From Macrophomina tecta (lineage: Eukaryota; Ascomycota; Dothideomycetes; Botryosphaeriales; Botryosphaeriaceae): a stretch of DNA of 61,643 bases. A model generated the notes under the pieces. That model did no database searches. It saw only the letters and a program-made list of their open reading frames with translations, and was not told the origin of the DNA. The stretch lies in contig JAKSGN010000008.1 in the NCBI GenBank assembly GCA_024180945.1, positions 1 to 61,643 of the forward strand. The letters run 5' to 3'. This document shows, piece after piece, positions 36,778-48,659 of the stretch (position 1 is the first letter of the stretch; each line of letters starts with the position of its first letter). A program made the translations under genes and the position numbers.

Positions 36778-38096
36778 TATTAAATATTAATAAGTAAGCT
36801 TATATAAGCGTAGCTTATTAATATATTACCTTAGGTATTAGAGGACTACCTAAGGTATATAACGAATATATCTCGGAGTTATAGCAGTGGCAAACTACGG
36901 TAGTAAACTACGGTAGTAAACTGAGGTAGCAAAATTCGCTACTCCACTTTACTAACTAATAACTAAACGGGTATAGCCCCTACTAAAATTCCTTTTATAA
37001 ATTATAAAAGTTCAATCATTTCCAGTTACTACGATATAAAAATTATATAAAACGGATAAGGATTGGGGCTAGAATCTTATTTCTTATAAATTACCCTCGT
37101 TGGATTTCTAATACGGTATATCTAGAAGGATCTACTTATAAGAAATAAGTATATATAAGGAGCTCTAGATAGCACCGTAGTTTCGTTCTTTAAGACGCGC
37201 AATACTAATAAACGGGATATAAGCTAATAAAAGCTTTATTCTATCTTTTATCTCCCCTCTTATCTTTCTTTATTAAATCTCCTACCTATTCTTTCTCTTA
37301 GAGAATTATCTTCTTCCGACTGCTTGCTAGGCTATATTATTTATAATATAGCTTAGTAATTCTCTACCCAAGCCTTAGCGCTTTATAGGTTATAAGCCCG
37401 GAGGACTAAAGAGATAAATTACTCTAAGAGAAAGTACTACCTATTCCGGTAATACGATTACCGAAAATAGGAACTACTTTATTCTCTAATAGGTGCTTGT
37501 GGCCTATAAAGTCCCTACCTGGCCGTACCTAAGTAATTAGGGCAAATACGGTTACTAGTAGTATAAAATTCCTAAGGAAACCTACTAGCAACGGGCATTT
37601 ACTAATAGGCGTTAACGTTATAAGGATATTAACTCGGCGTAGTTAATATAAGCCTTATAGCGCGTCTCCCACCTATTAAAGCAATCGAATATTTAAAAGA
37701 AAAGAGGAGGAATTTATAAGAAACCCCTAAAACCCCCGAAAGGCTATAGGCTTTATTTAAACCTTAAGAGTTTATTATAAAGACCTAAGCCTACTAGGAC
37801 CTTATAAAAGGCCTAGAGTATATTATTCTAAGTCCTAGTCCTAAGGGGACTTAAGAATAATAAGTTATTAATTATATTTAGCCTTAGGATACCTGGACCT
37901 AAGGACTAAAATATTTATTATAAGCCGAACTTAAGTCCGTTATAAACGAGACTTCGGCATTACTTAGTACTATTATAAGGCTTATATTTTACCTATAAAT
38001 AGTACTAAAGTTATTATTAAATAGGCCGAGGAGAAAATCTTTTCTCTTAGTTAACTTATTTTTATTAGCCTTTAATCTTTTATAAGGCTAATAACC
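36778..38096. other. Unclassified RIPped insert between TLH copies A and B
   Basis: The left part holds nested palindromes and a TAGTAAACTACGG-type short repeat near 36890-36930. The right part, about 37400-37760, has a plus-strand frame that reads sensibly if TAG/TAA become Gln or Trp (for example NRNYFIL, VLVAYKVPTWPYLSN, YKIPKETY), suggesting a dead gene. I do not recognise it. Terminal repeats and target duplications were sought by eye and not found. It replaces the rest of TLH copy A. Confidence 0.4.
36827..36857. repeat. Perfect hairpin, 11-bp arms
   Basis: TACCTTAGGTA and TACCTAAGGTA form a perfect inverted repeat with a 9-nt loop, about 50 bp inside the insert. Each arm is itself nearly palindromic. 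It could be part of a transposon end. Confidence 0.75.
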
Positions 38097-38143
38097 TAAA
38101 CCGAAAAAAGTAAATCCACCGTTATAAGGGTGGATTTAGCGCC
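38097..38143 (+). repeat. Single 47-bp TLH boundary site, RIPped subfamily
   Basis: The core is arms TAAATCCACC and GGTGGATTTA around GTTATAAG. Relative to the young site the arms carry a G/C transversion compensated on the opposite arm. Confidence 0.88.
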
Positions 38144-38158
38144 TATACAAAATTAAGG

Positions 38159-38174
38159 TTTAGGGTTAGGGTTA
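38159..38174 (+). repeat. Interstitial telomeric tract in TLH copy B
   Basis: TTTAGGGTTAGGGTTA at the same offset from the 47-bp site as in the other copies. Confidence 0.85.
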
Positions 38175-41100
38175 CGGGTACGGTGGATTTAGGTATAGTA
38201 GATTTAGAAAAAGAAGTCAGATTTACATTAGACTAAGATATATTATAGAGTAAGGTTAGGCGATAAGATTTTTTATCTACGATATACCCGCCCGACCGCG
38301 CGTTCGAGCGTAATTTAGTAGTTAGGGTAAGTTAGGGTTAAATTCGATAAGATAAAAGTAGCCCGAGCGAAGCGGTAGTAGAATTATAGAGCCGCTGGGT
38401 AGGTAAAGAGCGAGCGAACGTATAGCTAATAATAGCGCGAAGAGACCGCAGTAAAGTAAAATAAGTTAGATAGTTTAATAACGAAAAGAAATAAGTAGTT
38501 AGATAGGTAGAATAAGCCGGTTAGAAAAAAAAAAAATGTATTTTTATATAAGAGTAAGATAGTAGCGATTAATAAGTAATAATTAAATAATAAATAGTAG
38601 ACAGCAGATAGTAGATAGTAAGTATAAGTTACTATAACTACCCGAGCAACCGAGTATTTTTATTATTTAGGCGAGTACCGGGTCGCGGTATATAAAGAAT
38701 ACCAGCACGACGTATAGATAGATTAGATACGGGTACATTTATAGGGTAGACATTACAGTATTAGCGAAAAGAGCGTAAAGGCGATCGTAAATAAGATTAG
38801 AGAGTTTCCCAAATTAATTAAATTTCCCGAAGAGTTTAAGGTGCCCGCAGGCGTCGATAAGCCAATCCTAGAGTTACTAATATACGCGGATGGGTTAATA
38901 TACGAGTTATAGCCCGATAGATATAGATATATTTACTAAAACGAGAAGGCGATAAAGAAGCATTAGCGTATTAAGTATTAATAGTCGGCGGGCAGGTAGA
39001 AGAGTAGATCGGGTAAAAGTAAGACTAATAGAATTAAAAGGCGTTTTTAAAAAGTAGTAAGGCGGGTATATTACTAGTAATTTTTTATAAGCCGGTATGA
39101 ATCATAGTATTTCGAGATATAGTAACTAGTAGAGAAAGAGAATAAAACGCGTAAAGACGGTAATAGTAGTAGTAATAATAGTAGTAAAAATACGTAAACG
39201 CGGGTGTAGTAGTAGATATAGACCCGGTTCGAGTAGGCTAAGAAGAAGGTAGCCGCCGTCGTTTAAAACACTAAGAGAAATTAAACGAACCCGTAGTTAG
39301 AGCGAACGTAGTAGTAAAAGTATTTAGTTAGTAAAAACTACGAGAATTTATCGTAGTATATCGTTAAGCCGGGCGGCGAGGAGGACGAAAAGAAGAATAA
39401 ATAATAAAAGACCGCTAATAAAAAAAAAGACGATTCGAACGAGCCAATCGAGACAGCTATATAGTAGGTGATAAAGAACATTACCCGTATTAGTTAGAAG
39501 AGCGTAGCGAAGCGGGCGAGCGTATTAATACGAATATAGGCGATCCGAACGAAGAAGTATTAAACCCGATATTAGCCGTTATAGCTATATATAGACGAGG
39601 AATTAATTAAGAACCGTACCCGGTCGTAGAAGTAGGTATTAATATTTTTTATACGGACGCAGCGGTAGCACGATTAGAATAGCCTAGCGTATAAATTTAC
39701 CCGTAGTTAGTTCGAAGCATTCGTTAGATTAGTTAAAGAGATAGAGCGGGAGATAAAAGAAGACGAAGATAGAAAAGAAAGTAATAAAGAAAATAAAGAT
39801 AATAAGAAAGTAAAAGAGAAGAAAAAAGAGAAAAATAATAAGAAAAAAAGCGAGATAAATAAAAAAAACGAAGAGAAGTAGTAAAAATTAACTCTAATTT
39901 AACGAATATATTTAGATTTTTATATCGAGTTATTAAATTAACGATTCGTTAAGCGCGAATACGAGAGCGCGTTAGTATACGCCGCTGCCGTATTAGAAGT
40001 TAACCCAATGGATAATAGTTAGAGAGGCCCGAAGATATATAAGTTAATTTTATCGGCGTTAATTAAGGTAGCATATTTTATAGTTATTTAAAAGGCATTC
40101 GAGGTAGTAACACTAGTAAAGAAGAACGAGTATTTTAGCGCGAGTACGAGGCTATATAATTTCGAAGATAGTAGATATAAAAGCGGGGAAAGTAGTAGAA
40201 GCGGCGAGAGTAGTAAATACGCTAGTAGAAGCGGGTTATAGTAGATAAATAAGATAATAGACGATTTTATAGTCCGTAGTAGCGATAGCCTAATATAGTA
40301 GTTTTTAGATTTACGGGCATATAGTATAAAGATTTATTTTAATATAACGGCGAAAGGGCACGTCGGGTAGAGAAATAGAGATATATTAGAGTATAAGAAT
40401 ATATCGTTTAGTATAGCGTAGTTCCGCGGGATAGTATACGATTTAGCGTAGGGAATAGCGTAGGTATTAATAAAGAATTTATTATTTTATAAGAGAAGAT
40501 AGAAGGTCCCGGCGGTATCGTAGTATTTAATATACGACGATCCGACGAATAGACGGCGCGGGTAGAATTTTTTATAAAATTAGCGCAATAAATTTCTAGT
40601 AAACGGGCGGTCGTAGTTATTCGAGCGAATTATAGAGAACGGCGGGATTAGAAGGCGATTTACCCGGTAAAAGATAGTATCTAAATTAAACTATAAGGCG
40701 GTATCGGATTAGATAAGCCGGGTTACGGCGTTTAAGAAAAAGTTATTAGTATTAATATATATAATAGGCGGGCAGCCGGCGAGAGAACCGAAGATATTAA
40801 GTATTAGATATAGTAATACGGCGAAGGCGGGACACTAATATATTTTTATTAAAGACGGGATAGTCGTGTTTATTACACGGTATTATAAGGAATACGCGTT
40901 ATAAAAAGATATTAAGATTATTTACTAATATTTACTGCGCGAGGTGGGCGAGTTATTAGTATAGTATTTATAGTTAGTTTTACCATTTTAGCAGAGAATT
41001 AAGGTATTAATACAAGATAAGTAGTAGCAGAGATAGTAGTAGAAGTAATAGTAATAAAAATAAAAGTAGTCGCCGCCGTTATCCGCGTATTTATAGATAG

Positions 41101-43660
41101 CTAAGCCCGGGGGCAAGAAGTAAACGACGAAGTAGATAAGATAGGCGATTAAGCGGGAGATAATAGCGGAATTAGAGTATAAAGTTACGATACGGGCGTA
41201 TCGTAATATCGTAATAGTAATTAGTAGGTAGTAGATCCGCGGGCTAATAGCGTTTAGATAAAATAATAGAGAGGAAGATGATAGTAAGTAGCGATAAAAT
41301 AAGAACGGTATAGCGGCGGCGATCGCGGACGCGTAAGTAGGGTATATATCGCACGTAGCGGAAATCGTATATACGAGGAAAATTATAGAGTAGTTAGAAT
41401 AGGTAGTAAAATGAAGGTAGTAGTTCTAGGCATATAGCGTTAATTAGCATCGATTTTTAGAATTTAAACTAACGGGTTAGATAGACGAGCAAAACGAGGC
41501 GGTAAATAATAAGATAATAAGTAAAAAGTATAAGCGATACCTATTTAAAAAAAAAGCGAAAGAGAAGCGATTAAATTATTAGATTTAGTTAAATAAGATA
41601 AATACTAAGGAATAGTTATAGTAGTTAGTAGGTAAGAAGACGGTTTTTCGTAGCGTATAAAAGCCGGTATTAAATATGATTAAGGTAGGACATAGCCCCG
41701 TAATAGTAGTAATACTAATAAGAGCGGGTAAGAGCGTATTATTTATATTACTAGCGTAGGTAGAACCCGGTAGTATAATAATAGTAGTAGTACCGTTAAA
41801 GTCATTATAGAAGGATATAAAGCGGCAGTATAATAAGATAAAAATACGATACGCGGTATAGAGCGGTAGGCGATAGCCGAATACGAAGTTAATCGTATTA
41901 GTAACGCTAAAGGCGGTGGTAGGCGAGAAGTTTAGAACGTTTTTAAAGCGTATTAGGCGGACGAGGTAGTTAGACCGTATTATAGTAGATAAATATTACG
42001 TTATATTAAATGATAGGGTAGATTTTCGAAAGTATTTATAGTAGTTAGATAAGTTAGTGGGAGTAGAGATATAGATAATATTATTAATAGCGATATTATC
42101 GGCGGCGAAAGAGAGTAGATTATATAAAAGAATAAAATAGAGGGCGGACGAGATAAAGATATTTAGAAAGTTAATAGTATAGAAGAACGTACAGTATTAA
42201 GTAGTTAATAAAAAGAAGAGTAGTAGAAAAAAATAGAAGAATTTAGTAGCGAAGTTAGTAAAGCGGGAGTTAAGAACGTCGGCGGAGGAAAAAGTAGTAG
42301 TTTATTATAAGACGCGGGGGAAGGTAGAGCGGTTAGCGAAAGTAGGCTAGTTCGCGTATAAGAAATTCTAGATAGATATAAGCGAGTGGCGAAAAGACGA
42401 GGTATTAGAGAATTTCTAAGTAAGTAGAGAATGGGTAGTAGTAGCGATAAGCGCGTTAGAAATAGAAATTAATATACCGGGTATTAGGTTAATTATACAC
42501 GCGGGCGAGCCGCGTAGTATAATAGATTACGGGTAGAAGAGCGGCAGGGCGGGAAAAGATAGCGGAAAAAGTAAAGCGGTTATTATTAGAGAAGAATTAG
42601 AATTAGGATTTATAAATAATAGAAGAGGGAAGAAAGATAACGAGTTAGTAAGACGATATATAGACTCGGCGAATAGATAATACCGGCGTATTATTATAGA
42701 CGAGTATTTCGACGGCTAAACGGGGCGAACGGGGTATAAGAAAGGGAAAAAATGGTATAATAATTACGAAGATAGAAAAAGAGGGGGAAACAAAGTAGAA
42801 GAAAAAGAAAAGAATAAAATAGAAGAAAAAGAAGAGAAAAATATAGATAAAAATATAAAAGAAATAGAGTAGCGGGCGGTAATTAAAGTAGTAGAAAAGA
42901 GAAGGTAAGTAGAGAGAAAATAGATAAAAAAAAAGTAGATAAAAAGAAAGAGAAATAGAGTAGCGTTCCGCGAATAGAAGCGATAGCGGGCACGGCCGTA
43001 CGCGAAATAAATAATACGGGTATAGAAAGAGAGATAAAAGATAGAAAGAATAGAGTAGTAGTTATAGCGTTAGAGGGGTATTTACGAAGTATATAAGGCG
43101 GTAGGCCGGCCGGTAGAGTATAGAATTAGTAATTATAGGTTAAAAGAAGGCCGGCGGGCGAAAAAAAAGAGGCGGGAGACGGGCTAAAAGATTTAATATA
43201 ACTAGTATTCCGGTTATTTTAGTTGCGGGGCGCCGTAGAGCATATACGATAGATAGAAGAGTAATAAAATAGGCGGGTAGAGAAGAATAGAAAGAAAATA
43301 TTAGTTTAGCAGGATTTTATTAGCGGCGGTATATAGGATTAAGTACGGGCACGAGGCGGTATAGAGAAGGTAGTTATAAAAAATAGCAGCGGAGGAGAAA
43401 GTAGTAGAGATAAAAAAAAAGACGAGCGTAGTTAGTTTTTTAAATTAAAAGTAGAATACAGCCGAGGTAGAGAGTAATAAAATAGTTTAGAAGTTTTTAT
43501 AGTTAGTGGAGCGGGTAGATAGCATTAAAGAAGAGGTATAGAAGTATATAAAAATAGATATAGAAGTAGGCGAGAGTAGTATAAAAACGGGTAGAGTAGG
43601 TAAAAATTTAGATTAAGATAAATTAAATAGGAATAATAAGCGCCCGTATAGAGTATAGAA

Positions 43661-43895
43661 GTTAAAACACGGTATATAAGTAGTAAAGGTAACGTAGAAT
43701 AGATATATAATAGGGGGTAGATAAGGGAAAAGCGTAGAAATAAGTATAAGAATAGATAAGAATAGAAATAAGTTTTAGTTAAGGCAGTTTAATATTAAGA
43801 TATTAAGTACGGGCGTAAAGTAAAGAAGCCGAAACACGGCGTATAAATAGTAAAAGTAAGGTAAAATAGATATATAATAGAGAATAGATAGTAGA
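43661..43895 (+). repeat. Two-copy tandem repeat (about 165 bp apart) in the TLH 3' end
   Basis: AAACACGGTATATAAGTAGT at 43665 recurs in RIP-altered form at about 43831, with the following 50 bp also matching (GTAGAATAGATATATAATAG). Confidence 0.6.
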
Positions 43896-43989
43896 AAAGC
43901 GCGGGATATAGAGAGATAGAGATAAAGAATAGAGCGGATTTATATTTTTAAAAAACTAGTAGTTTTATAAATATTAAAATTATAAAATA

Positions 43990-46900
43990 GCGAGTTTGGT
44001 ATTTTATAGAATAGGGAGTATATAGATATTATTTTTGGGTATTAATGAATGCGATTTCGGCGTTAGTTAATGGTGTATTAGGCGTGGGCGATAATAGAGG
44101 TAAGGTAGGGAGGGGGGTATAGTAGTGATAATTTGGGTCGGCCCGGGAGAAAAGTTTTGGCGGGGCAGTTAGTATAAAAGAAGGGGCCGAGAATTCGAGT
44201 AAATAGTATTTATATGCGTAGAAATCGATTGTAATAGCGAAATAGGTAGGAAGTTAACATATAATGGAGAAGGAGATAGGAAGTAGGTAGGTAGAGTTTA
44301 GGTGTAGGTTAGGGGGGAAAAAAAAAAAGTTTTGGCGGAGCGGTTTATATATAAGAAGGGTTTAAGAGTTTAAAGAAAGTATTTTTAAGTAGGTAGAAAT
44401 CGATTCGGCGGTCGAAATGAGTAAAAGATGGGCGGTGAAATTCGAGTGGTAGCGAGGGTTAGGGTGAGTGAATTTGGGGTGGGTTAAGGGAGAAAAGTTT
44501 TGGAGAGACGGTTAATATAAAAGAATAGTCCGAGAATTCGAGCGAGTAGTATTTATATACGTAGAAATTAATCGCAATAGCGAAATAGGTAGAAAGTTAA
44601 TATATAATAGAGAAAGGGATAGGAAGTAGGTAGGTAGAGTTTAGGTATAGGTTAGAAGAAAAAAAGTTTTAGCGGAGCGGTTTATATATAAGAAGGGTTT
44701 AAGATTTAAAAGAAATAGTTTTTATATATATAGAAATTAATCCGGCGGTTAAAATAAGTAAACGGTATATAGTAAAATTCGGGTAGTAGTAAGGGTTAGG
44801 ATAAGTAAATTTATAATAGATTTTAAGGAGAAAAGTTTTAGGGAGACGGTTAGTATAGAAGAAAAATCTAAGAATTTAAATAAATAGTATTTATATACGT
44901 AGAAATTAATTATAATATTAAAAGAAGCGGAAAGATAGTATATAATAAGAAAGAGAATAGAAAAGAAGTAGATAAAGTATAGAGATAGTTAAGAAAAAAA
45001 AAAAGTTTTAGTAGAGTAGTTTATATATAAGAAGGGTTTAAAAATTTAAGAAAGTACGTTTTTACGTATATAGAAAATAATTAGGCGGTTAGAATTAGTA
45101 TATTATTAGGAGTAAAATTCGAGTAGAAGTAGAGAGTTAGGATAAGTAAATTTATAGTAGATTAGAGAGAGAAAAGTTTTCGAAAAATAGTTAGTATATA
45201 AGAAAGGTCTAAGAATTTAAGTTAAGAATTTTTATATATAGAGAAATTAATTAGAATATTAAAATAGACGAAAAGTTAATATATAGTAGGGGAGAAATAG
45301 AAAATAGATATATAAATTACGGGGACGATTTAGGAAAAAAGTAGTTTTAGTAGAGCGGTTTATATATAAAAAGAGTTTAGAAATTTAAGAAAATAGTTTT
45401 TATAAATATAGAAAGCGGATTTCGCGGTTAAAATTTATAAAAGACGAGTAGTAAAATATAAGTAGTAGCGAGGATTAGAGTAAGTAAATTTACGATAGAT
45501 TAGAGAAAGAAAAGTTTTAGAGAGATAGTTAGTATAAAAAAAAAGTTTAAGAATTTAAGTAAATAGTATTTATATAAATAAAAATTAATTATAATATTAA
45601 AATCGGTAGGAAGTTCGTATATAATAGAGAAGAAAACTAGAAGTAAGTAAATAGATTTTAGAAGCGGTTTAGAGAAAAAAGGTTTTAGTAGAGCGGTTTA
45701 TATATAAAAAGAGTCTAAGAATTTAAGGCAACGATTTTTATATATATAGGGCGCGATTCGGCGGTCGAAATTAGTAAAAGATAGATAGTAAAATCTAAGT
45801 AGTAGTAAGGAATTAGGGTAAGTAAATTTACGATAAATTAGAGAAAGAAAAGTTTTAGAGAGATAGTTAGTATAAAAAAAGAGTTAGAGAATTTAAGTAA
45901 ATAGTATTTATATAGATAGAAATCGATTATAATATTAAAACGGGCGGAAAGTTAGTATATAAGAAGAGAGGAAATAGAAAGAAATAAATAAAGTTTAGAG
46001 ATAGTTTAGAAAAAAAAAGTTTTAGTAAAGTAGTTTATATATAAGAAGAGTTCGAGAATTTAAATAAACAGGTTTTAAGTACGTAGAAAGCGATTCCGCG
46101 GTCGAAAATTATAAAAGATGAGTAGTAGAATTAGAGTAGTAGCGAGGGGATTAGAATAAGTAAATTTACGATAGTTTTAGAAGAGAAAAAGTTTTAGAAA
46201 GACGGTTAGTATAAAAGAAGAGTTCGAGTATTTAAGTTAATGATATTTATATACGTAGAAATTAATTATAATATTAAAATAGATAGAAAGTTAGTATATA
46301 GTAAGAAAGAAAATAAGAAGTAGATAAATAGATTTTAAGAGTAGTTTAAAGAAAAAGAGTTTTAGTAGAGCGGTTTATATATAAGAAGAATATAAAAATT
46401 TAAGAAAATAGTTTTTAAGTGCGTAGAAAGTAGTTCCGTAGTCGAAATTAATAAATAATAGGTAGTAAAATAAGGGTAGATAGCGAGGATTAGAGTAAGT
46501 AAATTTAGAGCGAATTTAAGAAAAAAAAGTTTTAGAGAGATAGTTAGTATATAAAAAGTATTTAAGAATTTAAGTAAAGAATTTTCGTATATAGAGAAAT
46601 CGATTAGAATATTAAAATAGGCGGAAAGTCAATATATAATAGAAAAGAAATAGGGAGGAAATATATAGATTTTAAAGGCGGTTTAGAGAAGAAAAGTTTT
46701 AGTAGAGTAGTTTATATAGAAGAAGAATTTAAGAATTTAAGAAAATAGTTTTTATAAAATATAGAAAGCGATTCCGCGGTCGAAATTAGTAATAAGATAA
46801 GTAGTAGAATAAGAGTAATAGCGAGGATTAGAGTAAGTAAATTTACGGTAGATTTAAGAAAAGTTTTCGTAATACGATTAGTATATAAAAGGGGTTTAAG

Positions 46901-47320
46901 AATTTAAGTAAAGGATTTTCGTATATAAAGAAATTAATTCCGAGGTTAATATTAGCGAAAATTTAAGTATACGGTAAGGAAAAGAATAAGAGAAGATAAA
47001 TAGATAGATTTTATAGTTAAGTTTAGAGGGAAAAAAAAAAAAAAAAAAAAAAAAATAGTTTTAGCGAAATAGATAGCGTATAGTAAGAGCCTAAGAATTT
47101 AAGTAAAGAGTTTTTAGAAGCGTAGAAATTAGCCTAACGGGCGAAATTTATAAAAGAATAAGTATAGAATAAAGACGATATTTAGAGTTAGAGTTTAGCG
47201 AATTAGAATTTACGATACGTTATTAGCGAGAAAAGGTTTAGCGAAGCGATTAGAATATAAGAAAGATTTAAGAGTTTAAGTATATAAATTTTTATATATG
47301 GAGAATTCGATTCCGGGAGA
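43990..47320 (+). repeat. Satellite array, 170-bp monomer alternating as a dimer of about 340 bp
   Basis: The landmark AGTTTTGG/AGTTTTAG recurs at about 44153, 44328, 44496, 44665, 44834, 45004, 45175, 45343, 45513, 45681, 45851, 46018, 46190, 46358, 46528, 46695, 46862, 47057 and 47234. Most intervals are 167-172 bp. Odd units continue GAGAGACGGTTAGTATA-like and even units GCGGAGCGGTTTATATA-like, so two monomer types alternate. The monomer length is not a multiple of three and no frame is kept, so it is non-coding. The first three to four units retain many G and C; later ones are strongly RIPped. Confidence 0.88.
47031..47055 (+). repeat. Poly(A) run of 25
   Basis: An uninterrupted A25 inside one satellite monomer, where other monomers have 4-11 A. 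It may be slippage or assembly error. Confidence 0.9.
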
Positions 47321-47329
47321 TTAAAAATT

Positions 47330-48380
47330 AGTAGAAGAGTATTTTAGCGTAAGCGCGAGGCCGTGCGATTTCGAAAATAGCGGGTACGAGAGCGGGGGTA
47401 GTAGAAATAGTAGAAGTAGTAGAAGTAGTAAGAGTAAGAAAAGTAGAAGTAGAAGTAAAAGTAAAAGTAGAAGTAGAAGTAGAAGTAGAAGTAAAAGTAA
47501 AAGTAAAAGTAGAAGTAGAAGTAGAAGTAGAAATAAAAGTAAAAGTAAAAGTAGAAGCGAAAGTAGAAGTAAAAATAGAAGTAAAAAATAGCGATAAAAA
47601 GAAGAAGATAGATAGAATAAGAGATAGTAGAAAAAAAAAGATAGAAAAAGAAAAAAGCGATAGAAAGATAAAAATAAATAGAAAAAAAGACGGTAAGAAA
47701 CGTAGCTAAGAGAGCGAGATAAGTAGAAAAGAAGATAGCGAGTAGAGAGAAAAAGAGACTAAGTAGTATTTTAGAAATAAAAATAGTAGCGAGCCCGGCC
47801 GTACGCGAGGTAGACGGTAAGGATATAGAAGAAGAGATAAAAGACGAAGAAAATAGAGTAATAGTTACGGCGGTAGAGAGGAATATATAAGGTATTATAA
47901 GGTAGTAGGCCGGCCGATAGAGTATAGAATTAGCGATTATAAAACGAAGAAGGGGCGGCGTACGAAGTAGAATAGATAAAAGCCGAGCCGAAAGATTAAA
48001 TACGACCGGTATTTAGATTATTTTAGGTATAGGGCGCCGTAGAGGGTATATAGCGGATAGAAAAGTAACGATAGTAGCGAATAGAAGAGAACGGGAAGAG
48101 AATATTAGTTTAGCGGGGTTTTATTAGTAGCGTTATACGGGATTAAGTATGGGTACGAGGTAGTTTAGAGAAGGTAGTTATAGAAAATAGCGAAGAAGCG
48201 CGTAGAAATAGTAGAATATTTAGATAGAAAGCGGGATACGGTAGAGATAGAAAGTAATAATTTAATTTAGAAGGTTTTATAGTTAGCGAAACGGGTAGAG
48301 AGTATAGAGAAGAGTAAAGAGAGATAGATAACGTAGTTAGTATTTAAGAGAGATAGGTAGAAGAGTATATAGAATTAATA
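47330..48380 (+). pseudogene. TLH fragment C: middle segment joined to the C-terminal part
   Basis: 47335-47395 matches the young TLH around 57650-57712 (former ENEHFSASARPCDF, then SGYESGG). It runs into a hexanucleotide repeat and then, from about 47600, into sequence matching the C-terminal Lys/Glu-rich part of copy B (47770-48200 against 42970-43430). The recombinase and helicase domains are deleted between them. RIP damage is heavy. Confidence 0.65.
47403..47595 (+). repeat. GTAGAA/GTAAAA hexanucleotide array
   Basis: About 30 units of GTARAA. In the TLH frame this gives an alternating Arg/Lys-Ser run, an expansion of the short Ser/Arg segment of the young protein (about residues 523-544). 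Confidence 0.8.
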
Positions 48381-48397
48381 TTATATTAAGAAGAGAG

Positions 48398-48655
48398 AGA
48401 GAACCGTACTAAAAAGAGAGAAAAGAACTATATTAAAAAAAAAGAGAAGAACTATATTAGAAAAAGAGAAAAGAACCGTATTAGAAAGAAAGAAAAGAAC
48501 CGTATTAGAAAGAAAGAAAAGAACTATATTAGAAAGAGAGAAAAGAACTATATTAGAAAGAGAGAGAAGAACCGTATTAAAAAGAACGCGAAGCGTAATA
48601 GTAACCGTATTAAAAAGAGAAAGAAGAATTATATTAAAAAGAAAAAAAAGAATTT
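48398..48655 (+). repeat. 24-bp minisatellite in the TLH C-terminal relic
   Basis: About ten units of the type GAACTATATTAGAAAGAGAG plus four A, alternating CCGTATT and CTATATT through RIP. Twenty-four bp is eight codons, so the array would have been in frame. Confidence 0.8.
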
Positions 48656-48659
48656 AGTA

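Larger units (their letters stand above)
38097..43940 (+). pseudogene. TLH unit copy B: full-length, RIP-destroyed helicase
   Basis: This is the only copy in the window showing the whole unit. The translation start corresponds to about 38613. Landmarks: fingers at 38680-39110; the recombinase-like Arg block GQPARE near 40770; RAYRN near 41190; and SHVAEIVYTR near 41350. Helicase motif I lies near 41720, the DECH-equivalent near 41990, motif III near 42080 and motif VI near 42495-42560 (GEPRS, then S-G-R-A-G). A former Cys-rich region DEYFDGQTGRTGYKKG follows near 42700, then a long Lys/Glu/Arg-rich C-terminal part to about 43900. Continuity past motif VI shows what the young copy 1 has lost. 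About 1750 codons originally. Confidence 0.8.

Noticed and set aside
44153..47234. Satellite as a CRISPR-like array
   Set aside because: The whole 170-bp monomer is conserved rather than a short repeat with unique spacers, and the context is eukaryotic.
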